A stretch of 47,400 bases of DNA, from contig ONET01000011.1 in the NCBI GenBank assembly GCA_900316905.1, positions 1 through 47,400 of the forward strand, written 5' to 3'. The translations under genes were made by a program, and so were the position numbers. The DNA comes from an uncultured Treponema sp. Lineage in GTDB: Bacteria > Spirochaetota > Spirochaetia > Treponematales > Treponemataceae. Within the stretch, counting starts at the first letter, position 1. Every line of letters starts with the position of its first letter. The notes below the pieces were generated by a model that saw only the letters and a list, made by a program, of their open reading frames with translations, did not search any database and had not been told where the DNA came from. Below, one piece after another: positions 23,875 through 32,363 of the stretch.

Positions 23875-24555
23875 ATGTCAATAAAAGACAATTTAATAAA
23901 AATTAAGAGCGAGCTTCCGCAAGGAGTCAGCCTTGTGGCGGTAAGCAAGTTTCACCCTGCGTCCGCGGTAATCCAAGCCATAGAGGCCGGACAAAGCGTC
24001 TTTGGAGAAAACCGCGTCCAAGAGGCCTCCCAAAAATTTGAGGAAGTAAAAAAATCGTTTCCCAACGTCAAGCTAAGAATCATCGGCCAGCTCCAGCGCA
24101 ACAAGGTAAAGGAAGCCGTCAAGATCGCGGACGCGATTGATTCCGTCGACAGGATTGAGCTGATAGAAGAGATTGAAAAGCAGGCCGCCAAGCTTGATAA
24201 GCAAATTCAAGTTTTGCTTGAACTGCGAACAGGCGAAGAGTCCAAGTCCGGCTTTGAGAGCCAAGAAAAAATTTTCGAAGCCCTAAAAGAAATCGCAGAG
24301 CGCGCTCCGCATATAGAGCCGCGCGGCTTTATGACAATGGCGCCGTTCACGCAAGACCAAAGCCTTGTCCGCGCCGCTTTTAAGAAATTAAAGGAAACAC
24401 AAGAAAAGGCTCAGGTCCAATTTTCGCAATTTGACTTGCGCGAGCTTTCGATGGGAATGTCGGGCGATTGGAAAATCGCGGTTGAGGAAGGCTCAACGAT
24501 GGTAAGAATTGGAACCGCCATTTTCGGCGAGCGCGATTACGGCGCGGCAAAGTAG
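23875..24555 (+). CDS. YggS/PROSC-family pyridoxal-phosphate-binding protein
   Basis: This 226-residue protein is a single-domain alanine-racemase-like barrel that binds PLP through Lys25 (VAVSKFHP). The HLIGQLQRNK-type motif (IIGQLQRNK), FMTMAP and the final ELSMGMSGDWKIAVEEGSTMVRIG are diagnostic. It maintains PLP homeostasis rather than catalysing a fixed reaction. It starts 1 nt after the rsmA stop. Confidence 0.95.
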   Translation: MSIKDNLIKIKSELPQGVSLVAVSKFHPASAVIQAIEAGQSVFGENRVQEASQKFEEVKKSFPNVKLRIIGQLQRNKVKEAVKIADAIDSVDRIELIEEIEKQAAKLDKQIQVLLELRTGEESKSGFESQEKIFEALKEIAERAPHIEPRGFMTMAPFTQDQSLVRAAFKKLKETQEKAQVQFSQFDLRELSMGMSGDWKIAVEEGSTMVRIGTAIFGERDYGAAK

Positions 24556-24564
24556 GGGCGGGCT

Positions 24565-25077
24565 TTGAAAAAGTTTTTTGCGGCCTTCTTTGTTTTTTTG
24601 ACGCTGTGCTCTTTCGCCTCGTTCGCGGACGACGTGACAATTTCAGACGCGGAACCCTACAACGAAAAAACAATTCCCCAATGGGTCAAGGACATGAGGC
24701 GGGCCGAGATAATAACGCTAGGCTCTTGGCCGTTCACGACGCTTATGGTTTCCTTGACTTATTCAATGGCCATGTTCGCGTCCCACAATTGGGACAGTTC
24801 GTATTTTAGAAATCCATTTTCATCAAGCGGCGAAGGATATTCTTTTAACGAAATAAAGGGCATCTTGCTTTCCAGCGCCGCAATCAGCGTAGGAATCGGC
24901 GCGACCGACTTGGTTTGGCAAATCGTAAAGCGGGAGAAAGCCAAAAAAAAGAGGAACGCCGATCAATTAAAGAACGTCACCATCACGCCAGTTGACTCCA
25001 ACGAAGATCGAATCTTTGTCTTTGAAGGAGCTAAGAAGGAATACATTTTTGGAAACTTGGAAAGCCCCATATTTTAG
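24565..25077 (+). CDS. Small exported/membrane protein of unknown function
   Basis: It has 170 residues with a cleavable signal peptide (SFASFADD) and two possible membrane segments (near TTLMVSLTYSMAMF and ILLSSAAISVGIGATDLVW). The start is TTG 24565 after an AGGGGCGGG. Its 3' end overlaps the next gene by 29 nt if that gene starts at 25049. I do not recognise the family. Confidence 0.65.
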   Translation: MKKFFAAFFVFLTLCSFASFADDVTISDAEPYNEKTIPQWVKDMRRAEIITLGSWPFTTLMVSLTYSMAMFASHNWDSSYFRNPFSSSGEGYSFNEIKGILLSSAAISVGIGATDLVWQIVKREKAKKKRNADQLKNVTITPVDSNEDRIFVFEGAKKEYIFGNLESPIF

Positions 25078-26140
25078 CGCGACAGTTCCGCAAGACTACT
25101 CAAAAAGCGAGCGGCTGGACAAATATGTTTCCTCATTGCCGGACGGCCTTGGCCGCTCCAAGCTTAAAAGCGGCGTCAAAGAAATTTTAGTCAACGGAAA
25201 GGCGGCCAAACTTTCCAGCAAAGTCCGCGCCGGCGACAAGATAGAAATAGAATGGCAGGACAGCGCGCCTGACAGCATCGAGCCGGAAGACATTCCGCTT
25301 AAAATAGTTTACGAAGACCAAAACGTCGCCATAATAAACAAGGCGCAGGGAATGGTCACTCACCCCGCCGCCGGAAATTGGTCGGGAACCCTTGTGAACG
25401 CGCTCTTGCATCACTGGGGCAGGGCGGCGCTCGAAGGAATAAAAGACGCGGACTCGGCGCAAGCGCTTGCCCGGCGAAGGCCTGGAATAGTCCACCGCTT
25501 GGACAAAGACACAAGCGGACTTATCATCACCGCAAAAAACCGCGACGCGGAAGAATGGCTTCAAGCGCAGTTCCAAAGCCGCCGCCTTGCAAAAGAATAC
25601 ATTATGATTGTCCGCGGCTGCCCTCCGCAAAAAGACGGCGTCATAGACACATACATCGCGCGCGACCCCGCCGACAGAAAGCGATTCAAAGCCTTCGCGT
25701 TGGACGGCGGCGGAAGGAAGCATGAAAAATTTGGAGAGGACGCGCAGCGCCGCTCGCAAAAACAAGCGGACGCGCCTTTTTCTGGAAAACGAGCCGTGAC
25801 CCTTTACCATGTCGTTTCTGTCTACGGCGACTATTCCTTGGTTCGCGTCCGCTTGGTCACAGGCCGCACCCACCAAATCCGCGTCCACATGAAGTTTTTG
25901 GGCTGTCCGCTTTTAGGCGACTCTATTTATTCCAAAAAGGACGCGGAATTTCCAAACGCAAGCCTAATGCTTCATTCACGGCTCTTGCAAATCCGGCTTC
26001 CAAAAAGCGAAAAAGCCGCGACCTTCAAGGCGGCGGTTCCAGAGCGCTTCAAGGACGTGATAAAAATTCTAAAGGCAAAGAAAGAGCGCTCCTACGCGTC
26101 CGCCGGAATCAAGGCGCGTGAAAACGGAGGCGGCCGATGA
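25049..26140 (+). CDS. RluA-family 23S rRNA pseudouridine synthase with S4 domain
   Basis: An N-terminal S4 RNA-binding domain (from RLDKYVSSLPDG) precedes a pseudouridine synthase domain with the catalytic Asp in GIVHRLDKDTSGL and a later GRTHQIRVHM. This is the RluD-like architecture. The open frame extends upstream to TTG 24992, but TTG 25049 has AAGGA 9 nt before it and gives less overlap, so 363 residues is preferred. A Lys/Arg/Glu-rich insertion near GGGRKHEKFGEDAQRR is unusual. It overlaps the next gene by ATGA. Confidence 0.9.
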   Translation: METWKAPYFSATVPQDYSKSERLDKYVSSLPDGLGRSKLKSGVKEILVNGKAAKLSSKVRAGDKIEIEWQDSAPDSIEPEDIPLKIVYEDQNVAIINKAQGMVTHPAAGNWSGTLVNALLHHWGRAALEGIKDADSAQALARRRPGIVHRLDKDTSGLIITAKNRDAEEWLQAQFQSRRLAKEYIMIVRGCPPQKDGVIDTYIARDPADRKRFKAFALDGGGRKHEKFGEDAQRRSQKQADAPFSGKRAVTLYHVVSVYGDYSLVRVRLVTGRTHQIRVHMKFLGCPLLGDSIYSKKDAEFPNASLMLHSRLLQIRLPKSEKAATFKAAVPERFKDVIKILKAKKERSYASAGIKARENGGGR

Positions 26141-26940
26141 GCGGCGAAGATTTTTTATCCAACCCAAAATCCGGCGCGATAAAAATAATTCACGAGCCAA
26201 GCGCGGCAGAGCCTTTTGTAGTTCTTGAAAAGGCGCCCGGACTTCCAAGCGCGCCGCTTGTTCCAGGAGACGAATCGGCTCTAACAGAATGTGGCCGCCT
26301 CTTTCCTAAAGTCTTGAGCGTAAGAGGAAAAAAATCGGTCGAGGGCGGCCTAGTCCACAGAATAGACACAGGCACAAGCGGTCTGCTCTTGATCGCGCAA
26401 AGCCAGGAATTTTACGAGCATATTTTGGCCGCCCAAACAAAAGGCCTCTTTATAAAAGGCTACCGCGCCGAATCTGACATTGACCAAAAGAACGCGGAAA
26501 AACTTGGCGGCTTTCCCAAAAGCGCCTTCACTTTTCCGCTCCCCCAAAAACTTTCCGCCTTGCGCGGCTTAAGCCTTGAATCCTGCTTTAGGCCGTTTGG
26601 AAAAGGAAAAAAAGAAGTCAGGCCTGTTTTGCAATCCTCAAACGCCGCCGCGCTAAAAAAAATGTCCGGCGACAAAGTTTATTCCACAAAGATTGTCGCG
26701 GCAAAGCAAAGCGGCGGCGGAGCGCTTTTGGAATGTAAAATAACGCAAGGCTACAGGCACCAAGTCCGCGCCCATTTGGCGTGGCTTGGCCTTCCAGTAA
26801 AAGGCGACGCGCTTTACAACGCGGATTTCCGCTTGGCGCGCGAAAGAGGCGCGGCGGAGATGGAAATGAGCTTTAAGGCCGTGTCGCTGGAATTCCCGGA
26901 CTGTTTTTCGGACAAGGTTTTTAGATTTTCTTTGGACTAG
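26137..26940 (+). CDS. Second RluA-family pseudouridine synthase, no S4 domain
   Basis: This 267-residue protein has the catalytic motif GLVHRIDTGTSGL and a C-terminal HQVRAHLAWLG. It lacks an S4 domain, as do RluA/TruC-type enzymes. The start overlaps the preceding stop (ATGA), so the two synthases are co-translated. The target site cannot be read from sequence. Confidence 0.87.
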   Translation: MSGEDFLSNPKSGAIKIIHEPSAAEPFVVLEKAPGLPSAPLVPGDESALTECGRLFPKVLSVRGKKSVEGGLVHRIDTGTSGLLLIAQSQEFYEHILAAQTKGLFIKGYRAESDIDQKNAEKLGGFPKSAFTFPLPQKLSALRGLSLESCFRPFGKGKKEVRPVLQSSNAAALKKMSGDKVYSTKIVAAKQSGGGALLECKITQGYRHQVRAHLAWLGLPVKGDALYNADFRLARERGAAEMEMSFKAVSLEFPDCFSDKVFRFSLD

Positions 26941-26973
26941 CCGCCGCTTTTTGGGGCTTGCGGCCGATTCCAT

Positions 26974-28377
26974 CTAACGAGCGCCCTTAAAGCGCAAAAT
27001 TATTTGGTCCGAGCGCTGGACAAATTGGTTGGCCGCGCGGCTTTCTTCCGCCGCCACAAGCGGGATTTCCTCCAAGAGCCGTTCCCCGTCATAAATGCCA
27101 ATCGAGCCACATTCCGCGCCAAAGACAATTTTTCCAAACAAGAATTTTGGGCAAGAGACTTTCACCGAAAGGCTTGCGTTTTTGGGAACGACAAGCGCGG
27201 CGCTTTTTTTAGGAACAAGGCGAATCGCCATTTTTTGCGAACCGTAAAGGGGAACGGCGAATTGGGCGCCTTCAAAAGTTCCGCCGTCAAAAAAGCGAAA
27301 ATTTTTGTAGGCCCATTCATGCAAGGCCGTTCCGTCATGGCGCCTTCCCATGTCGCCTTCGCGCATGTTGCTTCCAGGCCCCTTCATCGTGACAGAAATC
27401 CAGCGCTCTCCGCCGCGCTCCGTCGTCAACGCCAGGTTGTAGCCGCTTTCAATTATATGGCCGGTCTTTATTCCGTCGCAGCCGGGAAGTACGCCCAAAA
27501 GCTTGTTGGTGTTCTCAAATTCCATCGGCGTCCAAATCTCTTGCGGAATGCCGCGCGAAAAGTCCTGCCTCGGCCGGCCTCGCTGCTCGGGCGGCAAGTT
27601 GCGCTCCTTTGGATAGACAAAATTTTTTATCGAGTGGAATTTTTTCAGCGCGTCCGGACAGTCCTTTATGTAGGCGCGGCAAAAAGCCGCCATCTCTCGC
27701 GGCGTGGTCAAGTTGTTTTCGGAATAGCCGGAAGATTCCACAATGACAGTCTTTTTCAAGCCCAGGGAGCGCGAAAGGACATTCGCTTCTTTTATGAAAT
27801 TGTCCATGGAGCCAAAAAGGCTTACGGCTACGGCCATCGCCGCGTCGTTCCCGCTCGCAACGCTAAGGCCGCATAATAAGTCTTCCAATGTCGCGATTTG
27901 ACCCTTTCCCAAAAACATAAGCGAGCTTTGCGGCGGCGCGTTGCAAGCCCATGACTCAGGCCCAAGCGGAATATTTTGGCCAAGGCTCGCCTCGCCGCGC
28001 CGGACTTTTTCCAAGACCGAGCGCATCAAAAACAGCTTGGTCATCGACGCGGGCGGAATAACGTCGTCGGCGTTTTTTTCGTAAAGAACAAAGCCCGTCT
28101 TTGCGTCAATCAAAATCGCGGCGTTTGCCCACAACTCAAAGTCTGCCAGGGGCGCGGCGTAGGGAAGGGCTTTTAAAAGATTTTTTCTCTCGGGATATAA
28201 AAGGTCAAGAGAGGCCTCAACAGAGGCCCTTTCCTCCGCGCCAAAAATTGGAGATGCCCGCGCGGCCTTGTCCACCATCGCCGCGCGCGACAGCAAAAAG
28301 ACGGCGAAACTTGCCGCCAAAAAAAGCGGCAAGAACGCTGCGGAGGAGGGAAACGGGCTCTTCGTTTTTTTAGACAA
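26974..28377 (-). CDS. D-alanyl-D-alanine carboxypeptidase (peptidase S11, PBP5-like)
   Basis: At 467 residues it trims the terminal D-Ala of peptidoglycan stem peptides at the outer face of the cytoplasmic membrane. The three active-site motifs are present: SMTK (Ser111, Lys114), SGN (175-177) and KTG (in CDGIKTGHI). An N-terminal membrane segment acts as anchor or signal. The C-terminal ~90 residues are a beta-rich stem-like domain. It starts at TTG 28377 with AAGGGG upstream, 12 nt after the stop of the lipoprotein gene, so the two share a transcript. Confidence 0.93.
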   Translation of the reverse strand: MSKKTKSPFPSSAAFLPLFLAASFAVFLLSRAAMVDKAARASPIFGAEERASVEASLDLLYPERKNLLKALPYAAPLADFELWANAAILIDAKTGFVLYEKNADDVIPPASMTKLFLMRSVLEKVRRGEASLGQNIPLGPESWACNAPPQSSLMFLGKGQIATLEDLLCGLSVASGNDAAMAVAVSLFGSMDNFIKEANVLSRSLGLKKTVIVESSGYSENNLTTPREMAAFCRAYIKDCPDALKKFHSIKNFVYPKERNLPPEQRGRPRQDFSRGIPQEIWTPMEFENTNKLLGVLPGCDGIKTGHIIESGYNLALTTERGGERWISVTMKGPGSNMREGDMGRRHDGTALHEWAYKNFRFFDGGTFEGAQFAVPLYGSQKMAIRLVPKKSAALVVPKNASLSVKVSCPKFLFGKIVFGAECGSIGIYDGERLLEEIPLVAAEESRAANQFVQRSDQIILRFKGAR

Positions 28378-28389
28378 GGCCTACGCCCC

Positions 28390-30882
28390 TTAGTCGGGCC
28401 TGCGCCTGGTTTTTACAGGAAGAGGATAGAACAATATGTCGTGGTCAAGAGGCTTAAAGTTCTTGAAAACTTTTTTGATTTTAAAGAACTTCAAGTCAGC
28501 CTCAAAGTAGGGCGAGAACCAAACGCTTATAAAGACGCCCGCCTCCACCATTTTTATCGGCGGAACCGACATCACGGTGTGAAGGCCAAATTTTGTCGGA
28601 ACGGAGCCTCGCACGCTTATGGCGCTAGTTCCAAGTCCAAACGAAGGCGTAAGGCAGAACCAAGGCTCAAAGGTAATTTTTGTGTTGGACGCGCCTTTGT
28701 CTCCCAATCCTATGTAAAAGTCCGTGTTGTTAATTCCCTTTGCGTCAGCGTATGGACGGAAATATGGCTTTGCGAACCATTCGACTCCGTAGCTGGCTCC
28801 AAGCTTGAGCTCTCCGCCATACATTCCCGAAAAACAAATGCGCGGATCAAAGGCGCCTTCAAGCTTAAAGTTTATGCCGGTTTTGGCCGTAACGCCAAAG
28901 ACCAATGGAACGCCGCCCACGTTTATGTTGACGTCGTTCAGCTTGACTTCGATTCTTCTTACGTCCTTGTTTTGGAATACCGCCATAAGCTTTTCTGCAA
29001 GGCTTATGTTGGGGCCTTCCATTTTTTTCGCAAGGGCCGGATTTAGCGTGTAGTCAAGGATTACGTTAAGCGACTGCATGTTCAAGTCCAAGTCCAGCCA
29101 AAAAGCCAGCGCAACTTCAAAATCCGCGCGGCCCTTGGTAACGGAGGCGGAAGCCCTCAAGCCCGCGCCAAGGTAAACGCCGGCCGATTGCGGATTGAAT
29201 TTTTTTGTCTTGCTTTTGTCGTATGGATACAAAACAACTTGGCTTATGTCGATGGAAAAAAATCTTTTCCATTCTTTCGCAAGCTCGTCATGCCTTTTCT
29301 TGTAATCGCTGTATTTTGAGTGAATCTTTTTTGCGTTGTCCGCGGCAATTTCGTCGACATACATGTTTCGTTGGCTCTGATACATGAAGTCGGACAATTC
29401 TTCGGGGCTTCCAAGGTTAAAGACCATGTCGGGATAAACCCTGGTCAAATCGGGTCCTTCAATAAGAGCGTCAGGCGAAGACGGATAAAACTCGTCAACC
29501 AAAAGACGGCATAATCTTGTTTTTTCATCTGTAGAGCCGGCCGCCGCGTAAGAGCTTTTTGCCTCTGACTTTTTTGTGGCGTCGGACACTTTCGCGTCCA
29601 AAACGGCGTTAAAAAAATCTTCTTCCTGAAGCAGAACGTTCAACTTAGGGATTATTTCTTCAGCGCTCGAAGAGTCGGGAAGGTTTATCAAGCTTTTTAA
29701 GGCGTCGGAGGAGGCGTTCAAGTCTCCAAGCAAGTCGCTCGGACCTTTCGTTTCGTCAGGGAAATGCCAGAGTTGATATGAATATTCAATGCTGTAGTTT
29801 TCAAACTCATTCTTGTCCTTGAGTTCCACCGCGCTTGTAGAGCCTCTTGTGACGATGTAGGTTTTTCCGCCAAAGTTCATCGTCGTGTCCGAAGTGTTCA
29901 TGGCGGCTACGTTGTCATAGAACTCGTTTTTGTCTGTCGTGGACTCGTCGTCGTCACCGGGGTTGTCGTATTCGTTTCCCCATTCAATGTTGTTCTCATT
30001 AACGCCCATCGTTGACGGCAGGCACACGATGTAGTCGCCGTAGGCCATTGACTTGTCTGTTTCGTAATTGTCGTAATAGACATATACAAAGTCGTCGTTG
30101 GAATTGACCGCGTACAAGCCCTTGTCCACCACGCTGGCCGAAGCGTTTTCTGGCAAGCGGTATCCGGCTTGGGCCTCGCTTGCGCTGAATTTGCAGAACA
30201 TGTTTGAGGTCAGCGTTTTTTCATCATTCAGGAACGTGAGCCAGCGCGCCTTTTCGCTGTAGCCGTTTCGCTTGAGCGAAGGCTCGTCGTACTTTAGGTT
30301 CTTTTTGCCGTTTCCGTCCAAATCGCACGACTCGCCTTTTTTTATTGTGAACGATTTTGACCCAACGGCTCCTAGGGGAGTCACCGTGGTGAACGAGAAT
30401 GAAATTGACTCGGAGCTTACGTTTTCGATTGAAATGTAGCCGTAAACGGCCTTGTCGGGAACATCCTCGTAAACGGTCATAAATTTCGCGGTACCGTCTT
30501 TCAAGCTTGTGGTCAAGGTGACCTTGCTATTTGGGTCGTCGTTCTCGCCGCTTACAGTGTCGTCGCTTGCCGAACTTTCCACAGTCGAGCCAGAAGCGTA
30601 GCTTTTGACCTCCAGCGACTTTTCACTCAGCTTTCCAAGGCGCACGCCAAATTTGGCTCCGGCGTAAATCTGCGTCAAGCCGTTGGACGAATCGGGGTCG
30701 TATATAAGAGAGCCGCCGATGAAATTTCTGTTTTCGCTTATGAATCCATAGCTAAACGGCGGAACATAACCAGACGGAATGTATGAATTTCCTCCGCTGC
30801 AGGCGCCGGCTCCAATAAACACAATAGGAACAAATAGCAAAGCAAGGCATTTGCCCAAAATCCGATTTTTCAAGCTTTTCAT
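28390..30882 (-). CDS. Large lipoprotein of unknown function
   Basis: It is an 830-residue protein with a lipoprotein signal ending in GAGAC and a GGNSY start of the mature part. A long middle part is Asp/Ser/Glu-rich (about 150-480). The C-terminal ~250 residues are beta-rich and aromatic (GGELKLGASYGVEWFAKPYFRPYADAKG), suggestive of a barrel or jelly-roll-like surface domain. AGGAGG precedes the ATG by 4 nt. I do not recognise a named family. It is the first gene of a two-gene unit with the carboxypeptidase. Confidence 0.7.
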   Translation of the reverse strand: MKSLKNRILGKCLALLFVPIVFIGAGACSGGNSYIPSGYVPPFSYGFISENRNFIGGSLIYDPDSSNGLTQIYAGAKFGVRLGKLSEKSLEVKSYASGSTVESSASDDTVSGENDDPNSKVTLTTSLKDGTAKFMTVYEDVPDKAVYGYISIENVSSESISFSFTTVTPLGAVGSKSFTIKKGESCDLDGNGKKNLKYDEPSLKRNGYSEKARWLTFLNDEKTLTSNMFCKFSASEAQAGYRLPENASASVVDKGLYAVNSNDDFVYVYYDNYETDKSMAYGDYIVCLPSTMGVNENNIEWGNEYDNPGDDDESTTDKNEFYDNVAAMNTSDTTMNFGGKTYIVTRGSTSAVELKDKNEFENYSIEYSYQLWHFPDETKGPSDLLGDLNASSDALKSLINLPDSSSAEEIIPKLNVLLQEEDFFNAVLDAKVSDATKKSEAKSSYAAAGSTDEKTRLCRLLVDEFYPSSPDALIEGPDLTRVYPDMVFNLGSPEELSDFMYQSQRNMYVDEIAADNAKKIHSKYSDYKKRHDELAKEWKRFFSIDISQVVLYPYDKSKTKKFNPQSAGVYLGAGLRASASVTKGRADFEVALAFWLDLDLNMQSLNVILDYTLNPALAKKMEGPNISLAEKLMAVFQNKDVRRIEVKLNDVNINVGGVPLVFGVTAKTGINFKLEGAFDPRICFSGMYGGELKLGASYGVEWFAKPYFRPYADAKGINNTDFYIGLGDKGASNTKITFEPWFCLTPSFGLGTSAISVRGSVPTKFGLHTVMSVPPIKMVEAGVFISVWFSPYFEADLKFFKIKKVFKNFKPLDHDILFYPLPVKTRRRPD

Positions 30883-30923
30883 AATTCCTCCTGAAAAACA
30901 AGCAAAAGTAAAAACAACGCTAA

Positions 30924-30953
30924 ATTATAACACGACGCTCTTTTTTTCGTCAA
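30924..30953 (-). promoter_or_regulatory. Sigma-70 type promoter of the large lipoprotein gene
   Basis: On the - strand TTGACG (30953-30948), 18-nt spacer, perfect TATAAT (30929-30924). The start codon follows about 40 nt later. Confidence 0.7.
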
Positions 30954-30982
30954 GAAAAAAACAACGGACTTGCGCCGAGCGC

Positions 30983-31011
30983 TAGCAAAAAAGCAAAAAA
31001 TGTTATATAAT
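30983..31011 (+). promoter_or_regulatory. Probable promoter of uraA
   Basis: A perfect TATAAT (31006-31011) with a weak -35 (TAGCAA, 17-nt spacer). It is divergent from the lipoprotein promoter. AAGGAG precedes the uraA ATG. Confidence 0.5.
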
Positions 31012-31040
31012 AGTTCAATTCAATCAAAAAAGGAGTTGTT

Positions 31041-32363
31041 ATGGCAGAAAGCAATTCAAGCGTCCTTATGCCCGGCGACAAACCGCCCCTGGCAAAATGG
31101 ATTCCGTTAAGCTTCCAGCACGTATTCGCGATGTTCGGCGCCACAATTTTGGTTCCGATTCTAACAGGATTAAGCACATCAACAGCCTTGTTCACGGCCG
31201 GAACGGGAACGCTCTTGTACATCTTGATTACAGGAGCCAAGGTTCCGGCTTTTTTAGGCTCGTCGTTCGCCTTCATTCCGGCCTTGATCGCCGTCGGAAA
31301 GGAGTACGGCGTTCCCTACGCGATGGGCGGAGCGATTTTCGCCGGCGTGTTCTACGCGATTGTCGCCCTAATCGTCCGCTTTGCCGGAAAAAAATGGATT
31401 GACGCGGCGCTTCCGCCGGTGGTCATCGGCTCGGTAATCATCGTAATCGGAATGTCGCTCGCGCCGACGGCCGTAAGCGAAGCCTTTTACTTGAACAACG
31501 AGTACTCGCTTGTGGCGCTCAGCATCGCCGCCGTCACCCTTGCCATCGCGGTTTTCGCCACGATTTTCCTAAAGGGCTTTTTCAACACGCTTTCAATTTT
31601 GATCGGCCTTGTAGGCGGCTACCTCTTCACCTTGATCATGGGCTGCTTTTTCCCGGCCTACCATTTGATTGACTTTTCCGCCGTTCAGGAAGCAAAATGG
31701 TTCGCGCTTCCGTTCTTGCAGTACGACGGCGCGGGCCACGCCTTTTGGCAGGCTCCCAAATTCAACCTTGTGGCGATTCTCACTTTTGTAATAGTTTCAA
31801 TCTCAACGATTTGCGAGCACATGGGCGACACGCTTACCACAAGCAAAGTTGTCGGAACCGACTTTTACAAGGACCCGGGACTCCACCGCACCTTGCTCGG
31901 AGACGGCGTGGCCACGGCTTGGGCTGCCCTTTGGGGAGGCCCGCCGAACACGACTTACGGCGAGAACATCGGCGTAATGGCCATCACAAAAGTTTACTCG
32001 GTTTGGGTAATCGGAGGAGCCGCCGTAATCGCGGTAATCCTTTCGTTCTGCCAAAAATTCGGCGCGGTGATCCAAACAATTCCGACTCCGGTTTTGGGCG
32101 GAATCTGCACGCTCCTTTACGGCCTCATCGCCTCAAGCGGCCTTAGAACATTGGTCGACGCCGGCGTTGACTACCAGCAAAAGCGAAACCTCACGATTTC
32201 TTCTGTCATCATGGTGATCGGAATTGGAGGCGGCGTATTGAAGTTCATGATCAAGGACTTCAACTTTTCCCTTGGCGGCGTGGCTTTGGCGACTGTCGTG
32301 GGCATTTTGCTGAACTTGATAATCCCCAAAAACGCGGCGGGCGAAAGCTCAAGCCAAAATTAA
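31041..32363 (+). CDS. uraA: Uracil permease (NCS2 family)
   Basis: This 440-residue inner-membrane protein has the NCS2 fold with 12 to 14 membrane segments. WIPLSFQHVFAMFGATILVP and GGPPNTTYGENIGVM are typical of uracil/H+ symporters. It takes up uracil for nucleotide salvage. The monocistronic layout, promoter upstream and terminator downstream (32403-32430), indicates independent expression. Confidence 0.93.
   Translation: MAESNSSVLMPGDKPPLAKWIPLSFQHVFAMFGATILVPILTGLSTSTALFTAGTGTLLYILITGAKVPAFLGSSFAFIPALIAVGKEYGVPYAMGGAIFAGVFYAIVALIVRFAGKKWIDAALPPVVIGSVIIVIGMSLAPTAVSEAFYLNNEYSLVALSIAAVTLAIAVFATIFLKGFFNTLSILIGLVGGYLFTLIMGCFFPAYHLIDFSAVQEAKWFALPFLQYDGAGHAFWQAPKFNLVAILTFVIVSISTICEHMGDTLTTSKVVGTDFYKDPGLHRTLLGDGVATAWAALWGGPPNTTYGENIGVMAITKVYSVWVIGGAAVIAVILSFCQKFGAVIQTIPTPVLGGICTLLYGLIASSGLRTLVDAGVDYQQKRNLTISSVIMVIGIGGGVLKFMIKDFNFSLGGVALATVVGILLNLIIPKNAAGESSSQN

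Noticed and set aside
26941..26973. Terminator between the second RluA gene and the carboxypeptidase
   Set aside because: Only weak GC pairing and a short T run are seen; not strong enough to call.
27004..27876. 290-codon + strand frame opposite the D,D-carboxypeptidase
   Set aside because: The carboxypeptidase frame has all three active-site motifs; this one has none.
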